In this document: positions 1 to 8,348 of the stretch, in pieces
How positions within the stretch are numbered: the stretch's first letter is position 1
Layout of the letters: every line of letters begins with the position of its first letter
Assembly (NCBI GenBank): GCA_000381565.1
Contig: KB906724.1
Location: 180,045-244,044, forward strand
From: Oxalobacteraceae bacterium AB_14
GTDB taxonomy: Bacteria > Pseudomonadota > Gammaproteobacteria > Burkholderiales > Burkholderiaceae_D
DNA: 64,000 nt
Direction: 5' to 3'
Position numbers and translations under genes: made by a program
Notes under the pieces: model-generated
Told to the model about the DNA's origin: nothing
What the model saw: the letters and a program-made list of their open reading frames with translations, nothing else
Databases searched by the model: none

Positions 1-105
1 TTTTTTACGCTACATCCCATGCTGTCATGGGTGCGCGTTCAATGGTCGCCCTGGAAAAACGTGGGAATTGGCGCACTGGTGACCCTCGGATTTCAAAGGA
101 CGTAA
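1..105 (+). CDS. possible C-terminal end of a protein entering from the left edge
   Basis: The frame is open from base 1 to a TAA at 103-105 and would encode about 34 residues, ending in a Trp/Val/Gly-rich stretch (SWVRVQWSPW then GIGALVTLGF). It is in the same frame as the next small gene but separated from it by the stop. No family can be named from so short a tail, and an open frame of this length can occur by chance. Confidence 0.2.
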   Translation, partial: FFTLHPMLSWVRVQWSPWKNVGIGALVTLGFQRT

Positions 106-123
106 CAGGCTGAATGGCTAGAG

Positions 124-342
124 GTGTCAGCGGAATGGTTGCGGTTCGGCACTGGCAAGCGTAAGGCCGCGAAGGCTGGCGAAAAGTCGGCAGAGGGTGA
201 AGTTGGCGTTGTTGTCGTCGGCAAGCATCAGGCGGCTATCGTGCCGGTTGTCGAGCTTCTGGCGAAGCTGTCGCCGAAGAACATCCGTTTGGTCGAAGGA
301 ATTGTTCGCTGCGTTCTCGCCAGTCAGGAAAACGGCTCGTAG
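124..342 (+). CDS. small hypothetical protein, paralogue of the next gene
   Basis: This 72-residue protein starts at a GTG (124); an in-frame TTG at 139 is an alternative and neither has a strong ribosome binding site. The N-terminal third is basic (Lys/Arg/Ala). The C-terminal half ([16 protein letters not shown]) matches the C-terminal half of the protein at 442-684, so the two are tandem paralogues with different N-termini. I do not recognise a family. The shared part would fit a short helical interaction domain, which is inference. Base composition is closer to the accessory region than to the core. Confidence 0.5.
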   Translation: MSAEWLRFGTGKRKAAKAGEKSAEGEVGVVVVGKHQAAIVPVVELLAKLSPKNIRLVEGIVRCVLASQENGS

Positions 343-441
343 TAGGCTGGCGCAGCGAGGCGCACAATAGCAACAGGTAGCGTTGAGGTTCTCGGCGTTC
401 GCATTGACGGTATCAGCACCATCAATGATCGAAAGCCCAGT

Positions 442-684
442 ATGACAAACAAAAAGCCCGTCACTCGCAGAAATGCGCCGGCACGTCCATCCACAAAATT
501 AGACGTGGCCACGCTGCAAAATATGGCCCATCAGCAGCTCTCAACCGCTGCCGCGGTCGCAGCGGATAGCGTGGCACTTCAGCCCGTAGTTGAAATGCTG
601 ACCAAGCTGTCGGCATCTAACTTGCATCTCGTGGAAAACATCATCCGTGTCATCGTCGATGAGCAGACGCGCGACAGCGACTGA
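442..684 (+). CDS. small hypothetical protein, paralogue of the preceding gene
   Basis: This 80-residue protein starts at an ATG. A basic, Pro/Thr/Ala-rich N-terminus (residues 1-20) is followed by a helical Ala-rich segment and the C-terminal module [20 protein letters not shown] shared with the neighbour at 124-342. It lies 100 bp downstream of that gene on the same strand. A strong GC-rich hairpin follows the stop codon by 17 bp and probably ends the transcript. No function is assigned. Confidence 0.55.
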   Translation: MTNKKPVTRRNAPARPSTKLDVATLQNMAHQQLSTAAAVAADSVALQPVVEMLTKLSASNLHLVENIIRVIVDEQTRDSD

Positions 685-700
685 GCCTCATAGCTAGATT

Positions 701-727
701 AGTTGGGCCGCCCCATGCGGCCCAACT
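701..727. terminator. GC-rich hairpin after the paralogue pair
   Basis: A perfect 11-bp inverted repeat (AGTTGGGCCGC / GCGGCCCAACT) with a 5-nt loop lies 17 bp after the stop of the 80-residue gene. There is no T-run, so it could be a factor-dependent terminator or an RNA-stabilising hairpin. An ATG at 703 lies inside the stem, which argues against using it as the start of the next gene. Confidence 0.55.
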
Positions 728-795
728 CGCCCCCCCGTTCTGCTATCATTGTTCGCACTATTAACTCGTGGCAACATGATACGCGGACGAAATCG

Positions 796-1089
796 ATGAT
801 TGCATTGAACTACCCTGGTATGGCATTTGATGAACAAGAACTAATCGACGCCATCAAGGCATCTGGCAAGACCTTTATCATTCAGGGTCAAAGGGTCGTA
901 AAATGGGGAGGTCACCCCAAGCCCGAGTCGCTTGACGTATGGCTGCGTGACCGTTTCCCCCACAAGAAGGATACGAAGCTTGCTGACAATTATGTGATCG
1001 ATGCACTGGTCGCGACGGGGAAGTTTACTGCCACGAAGGAGATTTGCCCGAAAAGTGGGCGGCTATGTAAGGCGGTCCGCCTTGCTTAA
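796..1089 (+). CDS. small hypothetical protein upstream of a P-loop protein
   Basis: Starting at the ATG at 796 gives 97 residues. The longer frame back to 703 begins inside a hairpin, and its first 31 residues look non-coding. The sequence suggests a compact alpha/beta fold: an acidic helix (DEQELIDAIKASG), then a strand, then WGGHPKPESLDVWLRD and a Lys-rich middle, ending in a basic segment with two cysteines (ICPKSGRLC). It ends 35 bp before the P-loop gene on the same strand, so the two probably form a unit. I do not recognise a family; a nucleic-acid-binding role is a guess from the basic C-terminus. Confidence 0.55.
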   Translation: MIALNYPGMAFDEQELIDAIKASGKTFIIQGQRVVKWGGHPKPESLDVWLRDRFPHKKDTKLADNYVIDALVATGKFTATKEICPKSGRLCKAVRLA

Positions 1090-1124
1090 TTTGTCATTTA
1101 ATTGAAATTTTTTTCAGGATAAAT

Positions 1125-1658
1125 ATGACGGTTTATGTGGAACGTGCGTTGTTCGTCGTTGCTCCTCAAGACTCCGGAAAAAGTACCACGCTGCGATCGA
1201 TGTTTCTTGACCACCGGTTGGGGACAAATGGTGTTCTTCCTGCTTCTAATGATCGACTAACGTCGATTTATCATTTAAGTAATGATCGTAGGTTGTATTT
1301 GCGATTAACATCACCGCACGAAAGCGGCGAGACGCCAGAACGATTCATTGAGAAATCGCGAAGAAAAATGAATGGTGGACGTTGTTGTTTCGCTGGTCCA
1401 CTTCAACCAAATGCCTTTCGAAAAATGCCTGATGTGGTTGATTCAGTAAAAGCGTTCGTTCATGCCTTTCAGCCGGAGCGCGTTCGAGTCGTATTTTTAT
1501 CGCCTGATCGTCATAACCAAAACATAGACACGTTTTCTCCAGGACGCGATCTTATGAACGAATTATCAACACTTAAAAAAGTAGAGGTGGTTTGTATTGA
1601 TGGTCGTAAGCGTAATAGAAATGGCTTATTCTTAGCCGACTTCTTTGATTTTATTTGA
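1125..1658 (+). CDS. hypothetical protein with a Walker A-type P-loop
   Basis: This 177-residue protein starts at an ATG. Residues 13-20 read APQDSGKS, which fits the [AG]-x4-GK-[ST] P-loop pattern and directly follows a hydrophobic strand (ALFVVA), as in real P-loop NTPases. A second hydrophobic strand followed by LSPDRH (about residues 120-130) could hold Walker B, but a clear hhhhD/E is not visible. At this length it would be a minimal NTPase or kinase-like domain. It is preceded by the 97-residue gene and followed by a 185-bp gap with a palindrome. Function unknown. Confidence 0.6.
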   Translation: MTVYVERALFVVAPQDSGKSTTLRSMFLDHRLGTNGVLPASNDRLTSIYHLSNDRRLYLRLTSPHESGETPERFIEKSRRKMNGGRCCFAGPLQPNAFRKMPDVVDSVKAFVHAFQPERVRVVFLSPDRHNQNIDTFSPGRDLMNELSTLKKVEVVCIDGRKRNRNGLFLADFFDFI

Positions 1659-1748
1659 TATGCAGATCAAAACACGCGTTAAAAACGAGTAGAAGCGTTT
1701 CTAAGGCGTGGAGCGAGATTGAGATGCATCGACGCGCCGAATTGAAAC

Positions 1749-1781
1749 GAAATCGATTCTAGGCGTCTTAGAATCGATTTC
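1749..1781. repeat. perfect 13-bp inverted repeat between two hypothetical genes
   Basis: GAAATCGATTCTA and TAGAATCGATTTC flank a 7-nt loop 91 bp after the P-loop gene and 62 bp before the start at 1844. The AT-rich stem and lack of a T-run make it more like an operator or recombination-type site than an intrinsic terminator. Related half-sequences (TTCTAAGGCG, TTTCTAACG) occur nearby. Confidence 0.5.
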
Positions 1782-1843
1782 TAACGTGGTCGAAAATTTG
1801 TCTTCAACTATTACAAGAATTATACCCGGGAATAGCCATTACA

Positions 1844-2632
1844 ATGAGTGTTGACTTGAAACAAATGGATCGTCAAAAATATGTCCGTAGTGTATTCGAG
1901 ACTGCATTGTTTTTCCGGGATATGTTCGAGGAAAAACAAGGTGGTCATACAGGAGCCATAAAGTTACTCAAACCTCTTAGCGACATAAGCAACAAAGATA
2001 CGCGTGAGTTCGTGTTGGTTGATTGCTATCGGAATCGCGACCTTAATCTCACCAAAACCTGTTTGGCTTTTGCTGCGAGGCTCGCCGGTACTGGAAAGGC
2101 TCCCGATTTTGATGCCGAAGTTGTCGATGCGGAACTGCGAAGCCTTTGTATCGGGCATGAGCGGGAAATCCGGGAAGTGATCGATAGGGAAGACCATATT
2201 GAACGTAGCTTCCTTCGTGCTGCAAGGTATCTTCAACGAATTCAGGCGGATGGGGCTCAGGCGCACTCCCGTGTGCTAGAGCTGTTCGTCTCCGCAGAAT
2301 TTGTGCCAGTTGGGCGCGGGAAAAAAGGACCGGGTCATCGGGAGCATGTGGTGCCATGTGTCTATCTTGCTGAGGCCGCGCTCGATCTATTCGTAAAAGG
2401 TCGCACGGTAGATTATGTTGCACGCTGGCTGCGTCCTTACTTAGTCATCGTTGAAATTTCCAAGCCCGAGCAGCAGTATTTGGACGGCGCTATCCGCAAA
2501 GGCGGACTGGGTTTAAAAAATAAGATGCCGGATGGTTGGCAATTCGATACAGGATGTATCTTTCAGCGATTACACGATGCTGGTATTGCGTTTGACCATC
2601 CCTCTAACGTAGCTATATGCCGCCATACGTAG
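1844..2632 (+). CDS. hypothetical protein, 262 residues
   Basis: This soluble, charged protein has no signal peptide or membrane segment. The N-terminal two thirds look largely helical. At about residues 158-172 there is GKKGPGHREHVVPC, a His/Cys-containing stretch resembling the REHVVP segment seen in some HNH-like or metal-binding hypothetical proteins; that resemblance is from memory and weak. The C-terminal third (VEISKPEQQYLD, then MPDGWQFDTGCIFQRL) looks globular. The gene stands alone on its strand before a convergent H-NS gene. No function is assigned. Confidence 0.6.
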   Translation: MSVDLKQMDRQKYVRSVFETALFFRDMFEEKQGGHTGAIKLLKPLSDISNKDTREFVLVDCYRNRDLNLTKTCLAFAARLAGTGKAPDFDAEVVDAELRSLCIGHEREIREVIDREDHIERSFLRAARYLQRIQADGAQAHSRVLELFVSAEFVPVGRGKKGPGHREHVVPCVYLAEAALDLFVKGRTVDYVARWLRPYLVIVEISKPEQQYLDGAIRKGGLGLKNKMPDGWQFDTGCIFQRLHDAGIAFDHPSNVAICRHT

Positions 2633-2689
2633 TAGGTGCGACAGCATTTCCAGCCGCCGCATCCAGCGCGCGTTGCACGCGGTGTCTGA

Positions 2690-2977
2690 TTACTTGATCA
2701 GATACTGAGCTTTGTCTTTACCTTCCAGCCACTTCGGCGAGCGTCCGCGACCAGTCCAGGTCTCGCCAGTCGCTTCGTCACGATACTTTGCAGCGACCGG
2801 GATGCGAACTTTCATGGCCTTCGCCTTGGCACCGCCGAGATCTTCAACGGTCAAGCCGTAATCCTTCATGATCGCGGCGATTTGTGCTTTTGCGCCAGCG
2901 ATTTCGTTTTTGCGTGCGGTCTCCGCGAGCTGTTGTAACTCGGCGATCTTGGCGGTGTATTCCTGATACGTGGACAT
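2690..2977 (-). CDS. H-NS family nucleoid-associated protein
   Basis: This 95-residue protein has the H-NS layout. An N-terminal coiled-coil oligomerisation region (residues 1-45, with [15 protein letters not shown]) and a short linker lead to a C-terminal DNA-binding motif, [12 protein letters not shown] (about residues 74-85), the signature of the Burkholderiales/Oxalobacteraceae H-NS type. It would bind curved AT-rich DNA and silence horizontally acquired genes, which fits its place in an AT-rich accessory region. A good Shine-Dalgarno (AAAGGA) precedes the ATG. Whether it acts locally or genome-wide cannot be told. Confidence 0.9.
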   Translation of the reverse strand: MSTYQEYTAKIAELQQLAETARKNEIAGAKAQIAAIMKDYGLTVEDLGGAKAKAMKVRIPVAAKYRDEATGETWTGRGRSPKWLEGKDKAQYLIK

Positions 2978-3314
2978 GGATTTCCTTTAATGAAGTAGTG
3001 ACAGATCATACTTTACGCTATCTCAGCAATTCTATCCAAATGTAACACGTAAAATTGCTGTCGATAGTTGTTTCAAGGTTCATAAGCCGTTGGGCGATAT
3101 ATTGTCGGCTTGCCGTTTTCGTCGCGTTTTACGACGCAATATGCCACTAGGATGTAGTTCTTGGCCTGAATTCTGCCAGCGAACCATTCGGATCGCATCT
3201 CTCCACCGCATTCGTACTTGATTGTAACGCCAAGACCTTCCGTAATCTCAGGTGCGCCCGTGCAGTTTGGAAGGCATTTCACATTGCGTGACTTTGCGGC
3301 GTCCACTTCCACCT

Positions 3315-4728
3315 CAATCCACCCAAGTTAAGGAAAATGTGCGCGGTTAAATAATTTATTTTCAATATTTGCAAATATATACTTGACACCGTATTAAAAG
3401 TGCGGCCGCCAGTGTGAATTTTTATTCCCACTGCCTGCCATGTCTGTTCTGACCATTCTGTTTCAAGATTTCGCCGCCCGACTATGCTCAACAGAATTCC
3501 TCCTCGATGCGCGCCACGCGGACCATCCGACTGCGTTTTCGCGCTGTCGCAAGCTGCCCTTGCCGACGCTGGTCGCCATTATGCTGACGGGCATGCGGAT
3601 GAGCATCCAGGCCGAACTGGACACCTTCTTTGCCCATCTTCGCCAACAAGCCCAGCTGGTCCGGGAAGTGTCGGAGCAGGCGTTCGCCCAAGCGCGTGCC
3701 AAGCTGTCCCCGACCGCCATTCCCGGCCTCAACGACTGGCTCATCGCGCGCGCCGAAACGGACAGGTTTGTGCCGCGCTGGCGCGGACTACGGCTGGTCG
3801 CCGCCGACGCTTCGACGATGCGTTTCGGTCTGCGGGCCAGCCATGTTAAGCGCGCCGCGCTGGCCGATCAAATCCTGTTCGGCCTGTTCTTGCCGGGGCC
3901 GGACCTGATGCTCGCGGCCTCCCTGCACGACGTCCACGAATGCGGCGAACGCCAATTCCTGTTCGAACACCTGGACCGGCTTTCACCGGACGACTTGCTG
4001 TTGCTCGACCGAGGCTATCCCTGCCGCTGGTTGGTCGCCGTGCTCAACGATCGCGCTATCAAGTTCTGCATGCGCGTCGACAATACCAGCAGCTTTGCTT
4101 GCGTGCGCACGTTCATGCGCTCGAACGCGCTTGAACAGATCGTCATGTTGCCCGCGCCGAACAAGCGTGACGCACTTGACTACGAATGCCCGCGCAAACC
4201 ACAGCGCGTGCGTTTGGTTCGCAATGTCTCGCCCAGCGGCGAGCAGCGTGTTCTGATGACCAACCTATTCGATGAACAGCTCTTCCCGGCCGACTGCTTC
4301 GCCGAGCTTTACCACAAGCGCTGGGGCATCGAGGAGGCGTTCAAACGACTCAAGCACCGGCTCAATCTCGAGCACGTCACTGGATTGACCCAGCAAGCCG
4401 TGGCCCAGGACGTGGCCGCCAAAATCGTCTGCGACAATCTGCAGGCTCTCGTCGCTCTAACCGCGCATGCGGACGCCGATCTGCCCGACAACAGACGCGT
4501 CAACCACGCCTATGCCCACACCGCACTCAAGCCGTTGTTGCCCATTCTTCTGCTTGGCGCGGGGATCGGCAGAAAGATCGGCAAACTGCTGCGGGGAATG
4601 CTCGACCTGATTGCCGGACGAACCTATCGCCATCGCGAAAATGTTTCAAAACCACGCAACCCAGGCCGGAAGCCGCACAAGTCGATGAGTCAGAAAAATT
4701 GCTGAAAAGTCTTAACTTGGGTGGATTG
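3315..4728 (+). mobile_element. IS4-family insertion sequence with 10-bp target duplication
   Basis: The 1414-bp element has a perfect 18-bp terminal inverted repeat, CAATCCACCCAAGTTAAG, at 3315-3332 and inverted at 4711-4728. The host sequence ACTTCCACCT is duplicated at 3305-3314 and 4729-4738. It carries one intact transposase gene. The GTTAAG in the ends and the 10-bp duplication fit the IS4 family. The perfect repeats and full-length transposase suggest a recent, possibly active copy. Confidence 0.92.
3440..4705 (+). CDS. IS4-family transposase (DDE)
   Basis: This 421-residue transposase fills the IS4-type element. The catalytic residues are visible: Asp123 in VAADAST, Asp190 in LLLDRGYP and Glu298 in the family signature Y-x2-R-x3-E-x6-K (YHKRWGIEEAFKRLK). 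A basic tail (RKPHKSMSQK) ends 23 bp before the right end. The frame is intact with no internal stop, and the GC content is higher than in the surrounding host gene, as expected for a recent arrival. Confidence 0.93.
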   Translation: MSVLTILFQDFAARLCSTEFLLDARHADHPTAFSRCRKLPLPTLVAIMLTGMRMSIQAELDTFFAHLRQQAQLVREVSEQAFAQARAKLSPTAIPGLNDWLIARAETDRFVPRWRGLRLVAADASTMRFGLRASHVKRAALADQILFGLFLPGPDLMLAASLHDVHECGERQFLFEHLDRLSPDDLLLLDRGYPCRWLVAVLNDRAIKFCMRVDNTSSFACVRTFMRSNALEQIVMLPAPNKRDALDYECPRKPQRVRLVRNVSPSGEQRVLMTNLFDEQLFPADCFAELYHKRWGIEEAFKRLKHRLNLEHVTGLTQQAVAQDVAAKIVCDNLQALVALTAHADADLPDNRRVNHAYAHTALKPLLPILLLGAGIGRKIGKLLRGMLDLIAGRTYRHRENVSKPRNPGRKPHKSMSQKNC

Positions 4729-4888
4729 ACTTCCACCTCCTCTTCACAAAGCCTGATCGCTTTGCATTTGCGGCAAACGAGGTTTGTGATGCCAGTAACG
4801 CTATTGCGAGCAGTATAGTTTTCATGATATTTTGTCTTTACATCTTGCTTCAGCCGAATAAAAAATTGGTCATACAAGAGCATGATCT

Positions 4889-5692
4889 CTAGTCAATTGA
4901 CATATCAATGTGTGATTGGAGTTCTTTGATAATATCGCTGTGATGATCCATCCATGCATAAACGAATGACATGCGTACGCCTACTAAAGCATTTAAATCC
5001 GGTAGTCGCTCTATTAAGATAGCACTGGCGCAGGTAGGGTAAAATCCGTTTGAGTGTGGGATGTAGTCAAAACAGCCCTGAATAAGACCTCCACTCATTC
5101 CATGCGGTCCAGGTGCGTCAATGAGATTGCTATCATCATCAAAATTCCCTTTTTGTCGGAAACGTATAGCGAGATGAATTAAAGGATTGTACTTGCCATC
5201 CATTAACAATTCTAACGTAACGTCATTGCCACTCGAAACTAGACATTCGGGTGTGAAAAGTGCACTTTTCGCAAAGGCTCTTTCAGCTTGTTGCCTATTT
5301 TTTGAAGCCGGAAAACCTATAGCTTGATAGGCAATGACATGTTTTGATTTTTCGTCGTCCTCAACGAATTCCCGTTGTATAAATTTTACGTGACCGTTAA
5401 TATGTTTAAAAACATGTTCCGGTACTGGCATGACGCCTAAGTCAACTGGGTCGTTGGACCTCGATCCGCCAAACGGCCGGATGTCTGAGAGCAATCGCTG
5501 GAATCTTCCAAGGAAGAAGATTTTCTCTGCCGCCCATATGTAAATTCTTCCGGTTCCAAGCGACTCAAAAACATGTGCAGCAGAGACAATGCGTAGAGCT
5601 CCGTTGAAGAACACTAACGTTCCAGTACCGATAGGATCCCAGGAACCACGTTTGGTTTTTTTGAGAAAAAGAACTATGGCGTCTCTTAACAT
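4889..5692 (-). CDS. trypsin-like serine protease domain protein
   Basis: The protein has 267 residues and no signal peptide, so it is probably cytoplasmic. A chymotrypsin-fold triad is visible: His40 in IVSAAHV (after GTGTLVFFNG), Asp84 in DPVDLGV and Ser200 in GPHGMSGG. There is no PDZ domain, so it is not a DegP/HtrA protease. Stand-alone cytoplasmic trypsin-like proteases are often effectors or partners in conflict systems, but no NTPase or sensor is fused or clearly adjacent; that role is inference. Neighbours are the DUF3761 gene upstream and the IS4-broken gene downstream on the same strand. Confidence 0.7.
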   Translation of the reverse strand: MLRDAIVLFLKKTKRGSWDPIGTGTLVFFNGALRIVSAAHVFESLGTGRIYIWAAEKIFFLGRFQRLLSDIRPFGGSRSNDPVDLGVMPVPEHVFKHINGHVKFIQREFVEDDEKSKHVIAYQAIGFPASKNRQQAERAFAKSALFTPECLVSSGNDVTLELLMDGKYNPLIHLAIRFRQKGNFDDDSNLIDAPGPHGMSGGLIQGCFDYIPHSNGFYPTCASAILIERLPDLNALVGVRMSFVYAWMDHHSDIIKELQSHIDMSID

Positions 5693-5719
5693 GACTGGAC
5701 CTCGATTCTACGCTACGAT

Positions 5720-6037
5720 TTAAAGCCAAGTCGCTACACCGCCGTGATGCGAGCATGTGCCACGGTGGTTTTTACTGAAACTGTAACTGCCATCCCTACA
5801 CTTCGCACTTGCTCCTGACGGAACCTTATCGTCGATGTTTTTCGCTGGAGCGTGCACCTCCTGACCTGCCCTGTTCTTGTAGTGCCCGTGCGCTTGCAGA
5901 TCGGCTTCATTCGGCTCTGTCTTCTTCGGCGAACTGGATGCAGGCGGGTTAGATGCTGGTGGGGCCAGCTGAGCATTTGCGAACGTTTGAGCGAGTACAG
6001 AACTGGAGAGCAGCAGCCCCCATAGGATTTTTCTCAT
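5720..6037 (-). CDS. DUF3761-type secreted small protein
   Basis: The protein has 105 residues. A signal peptide (residues 1-22, ending TFANA) is followed by a Pro/Ser-rich linker and a compact domain with HGHYKN..G..V, ASAKCRDGSYSFS and RGTCSHHGGVATWL, which I recognise as the DUF3761 pattern. Its two cysteines could form a disulfide in the periplasm. It is encoded 27 bp upstream of the protease gene on the same strand. The function of the family is unknown. Confidence 0.75.
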   Translation of the reverse strand: MRKILWGLLLSSSVLAQTFANAQLAPPASNPPASSSPKKTEPNEADLQAHGHYKNRAGQEVHAPAKNIDDKVPSGASAKCRDGSYSFSKNHRGTCSHHGGVATWL

Positions 6038-6996
6038 GGCTATTCACTATAAAGTTGTACGACCAAGGCCAGTTCATGTAGTCATTGCGGTACTGGTACT
6101 TTGCCGCAGCCGGCACCAGTTCCTAATAAAATACACAATGATGTCATGTTGTTGGTGAGGCTTTGGAGCTTGATTCAATACTACCACCCTCTAGTAAATT
6201 GTTAATTTCAAGTCCCTTGGCAACTTCCTTAGCTGTATCTTCTATTTTCTTTTCAGAGCGAGCGGTGAGCCCTTTCGTAATTGCTGCTAATCCCGGTATT
6301 TTAGATAGTGCGTCCATCGAATCCGATAGAGTTTTACTATTTTCCAGCACGGAGAGTAAGGGGTGATCTGTCTTGTTGTAGTCGGTGATGAGTTTCCCGG
6401 GATTTTCTGCACTTACTTGAAGCAGGTTGAATAGTAGCCTGGTTCGTAACTCTTCCTTAGTACTGCCATCTGCCTTCAATGTTTCAATTTGGTTTGATAT
6501 GCCGGAGAATGTTTTTCCTAAAACCTCCTTATGCGTATATTCCTCAATGAGCCTTTTTGATAAATTTATTTTTTTATTTTGAGAAATGGCAAGCCACAAG
6601 GCGGGGAGGTATAACGGCAATATTGCTAAGAGCAGATTCGGTGTATCTTGAATTACTTTGATAATTCCAATTTTTTGCCAAAATAATAGGTAGATGTTGA
6701 CTAAGAGCGGAATGCAGGAAATTCCAGCCATGGAGAAAATGGCTTTTTGGAATTTTTGTTCTGATTTCTCTAAGGATTCAGTCTCGTCTTCTTTCTTTTT
6801 TGCATACGCCGCACTCAACCCAGCAGCCATTCCACCAGGCATCAGATTTTTTAATTCGGTATCAACTTCATCTATGCGGGATGTCGATAGGGAAACGAGA
6901 TCCTCGAATGTCTTTGTGTGCTTGGCTAACTGAATGTCATGGTTAGATTTTATTGAATCCGTAAAAATTTGGAGATCAACTTCCAGATTCTTTACT

Positions 6997-8348
6997 GAGG
7001 GTGTAAATAATTTTGTGTAAACGGTCATTTGGCAGGACACTGCCGCCATCAAGGAGAAATAATGACCGTTGTAAAGCGTAACAAGCGGGCCAAGCCCGAT
7101 CCAGAACTGCTCAAACTGGCCGACAGCCTGCTGGCCAACTACCAGAAGCCCGAGGACCTGATCGGTGAAAACGGCCTGCTCAAGCAGCTCACCAAGATGC
7201 TGGTGGAGCGCGCCCTGGAGGTCGAGATGACTGGCCACCTGGGCCACGACAAGAGCGGCGATGTGACCAACGGTACCGCCAACACCCGCAACGGCCATAG
7301 CACCAAGACCCTAAAGGGCGATTTCGGCTCGCTGCCGCTGGATGTTCCCCGCGACCGCCAAGGAACGTTCGAGCCGCAGATCGTCGTCAAGCACCAGACC
7401 CGCTGGACCGGCTTCGACGACAAAATCATCTCGCTCTACGCGCGCGGCCTGAGCGTGCGGGAAATTCAAGGCCACCTGGAGGAGATGTATGGCACCGAGG
7501 TGTCACCCACCCTCATCTCCAACGTCACGGACGCCGTCAGCGAGGATGTGAAGCTCTGGCAGGCCCGCCCGCTCGACGCCGTGTACCCGATCCTGTATCT
7601 CGACTGCATCCATGTGAAGGTGCGCGACAACGGCGCGGTGCGCACCAAGGCGGTCTACCTGGCCATCGGCGTCAACATGGAGGGCCACAAGGAGGTGCTG
7701 GGCCTGTGGATCTCCCAAACCGAGGGTGCCAAGTTCTGGTTGCAGGTCGTGACCGAACTCAAAAATCGCGGCGTGCAGGACATCTTCATCGCCTGTGTCG
7801 ACGGTTTGAAAGGCTTCCCTGAAGCCATCGAGGCAGTCTACCCACAGACCACCGTTCAACTATGCATCGTCCACATGGTGCGCAATAGCTTGAACTTCGT
7901 GCCCTGGAAGGCGCAGAAGGAAGTGGCCGCCGATTTGAAGCTGATTTACAGCGCGGCCACCGTCGACGAGGCTGAACTCAGGCTCGCGGAATTCGAGGAA
8001 AAATGGGATAAACAGTATAAACCAATAAGCCAGTCTTGGCGCCGCAACTGGGCCCGCGTCATACCGTTCTTCGACTACCCGCCGGAAATCCGCAAGGTGA
8101 TTTACACCACGAACGCGATTGAATCGATTAATATGAGCCTGCGAAAAGTCACCAAGGCCCGCAGTTCCTTCCCGACCGATGATGCAGTCAGCAAGTTGTT
8201 TTACCTCGCGCTGAACAACATCAGCAAGAAGTGGACGATGCCGATACGGGACTGGAAAGCAGCGCTGAACCGCTTCGCCATCCAGTTTGAAGACCGGGTA
8301 CCGCAGGCTTAAACGAAAACCCGTTTACACAGAATCCAGTACACCCCC
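6997..8348 (+). mobile_element. IS256-family insertion sequence with 8-bp target duplication
   Basis: The element is about 1352 bp. Imperfect terminal inverted repeats of about 28 bp begin GAGGGTGTA (left) and GGGGGTGTA (right, inverted) and share GTGTAAACGG at their inner end. Host sequence TCTTTACT is duplicated at 6989-6996 and 8349-8356. Eight-base duplications are normal for IS256. The single transposase gene is intact. Confidence 0.9.
7062..8312 (+). CDS. IS256-family transposase (mutator type)
   Basis: This 416-residue transposase starts at the ATG at 7062 behind AAGGAGAA. Catalytic residues are visible: Asp181 in LYLDCIHVKV, Asp247 in IACVDGLKGFPEA, the C-(2)-H motif CIVHMVRNS and Glu354 in TTNAIESINMSLRK. 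The region GHDKSGDVTNGTANTRNGHSTK is the usual N-terminal hallmark of the family. It is full length and uninterrupted. Confidence 0.95.
   Translation: MTVVKRNKRAKPDPELLKLADSLLANYQKPEDLIGENGLLKQLTKMLVERALEVEMTGHLGHDKSGDVTNGTANTRNGHSTKTLKGDFGSLPLDVPRDRQGTFEPQIVVKHQTRWTGFDDKIISLYARGLSVREIQGHLEEMYGTEVSPTLISNVTDAVSEDVKLWQARPLDAVYPILYLDCIHVKVRDNGAVRTKAVYLAIGVNMEGHKEVLGLWISQTEGAKFWLQVVTELKNRGVQDIFIACVDGLKGFPEAIEAVYPQTTVQLCIVHMVRNSLNFVPWKAQKEVAADLKLIYSAATVDEAELRLAEFEEKWDKQYKPISQSWRRNWARVIPFFDYPPEIRKVIYTTNAIESINMSLRKVTKARSSFPTDDAVSKLFYLALNNISKKWTMPIRDWKAALNRFAIQFEDRVPQA

Larger units (their letters stand above)
3073..4825 (-). pseudogene. small secreted-protein gene broken by an IS4 insertion and a frame change
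   Basis: On the minus strand an ATG at 4825 opens a typical signal peptide (MKTILLAIALLASQTSFAAN). The IS4-type element interrupts the gene after codon 32. On the far side a Cys-containing mature-like domain (CLPNCTGAPE..., YECGGEMRSEWFAG...) runs to a TGA at 3075-3073. Joining the flanks with one copy of the 10-bp duplication leaves the signal-peptide frame running into a stop after 40 codons, while the mature domain lies in the -1 frame, which upstream reads IRLCEEEVEVDAAK. The gene therefore appears to carry a 1-nt indel as well as the insertion. The family is not recognised. Confidence 0.6.

Noticed and set aside
703-795. upstream extension of the 97-residue gene
   Set aside because: The ATG lies inside a perfect 11-bp hairpin, and the first 31 residues look like translated intergenic DNA.
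8221-8348. C-terminal end of the coiled-coil frame reading into the IS256 element
   Set aside because: These residues are encoded by the IS itself and are not part of the host protein.
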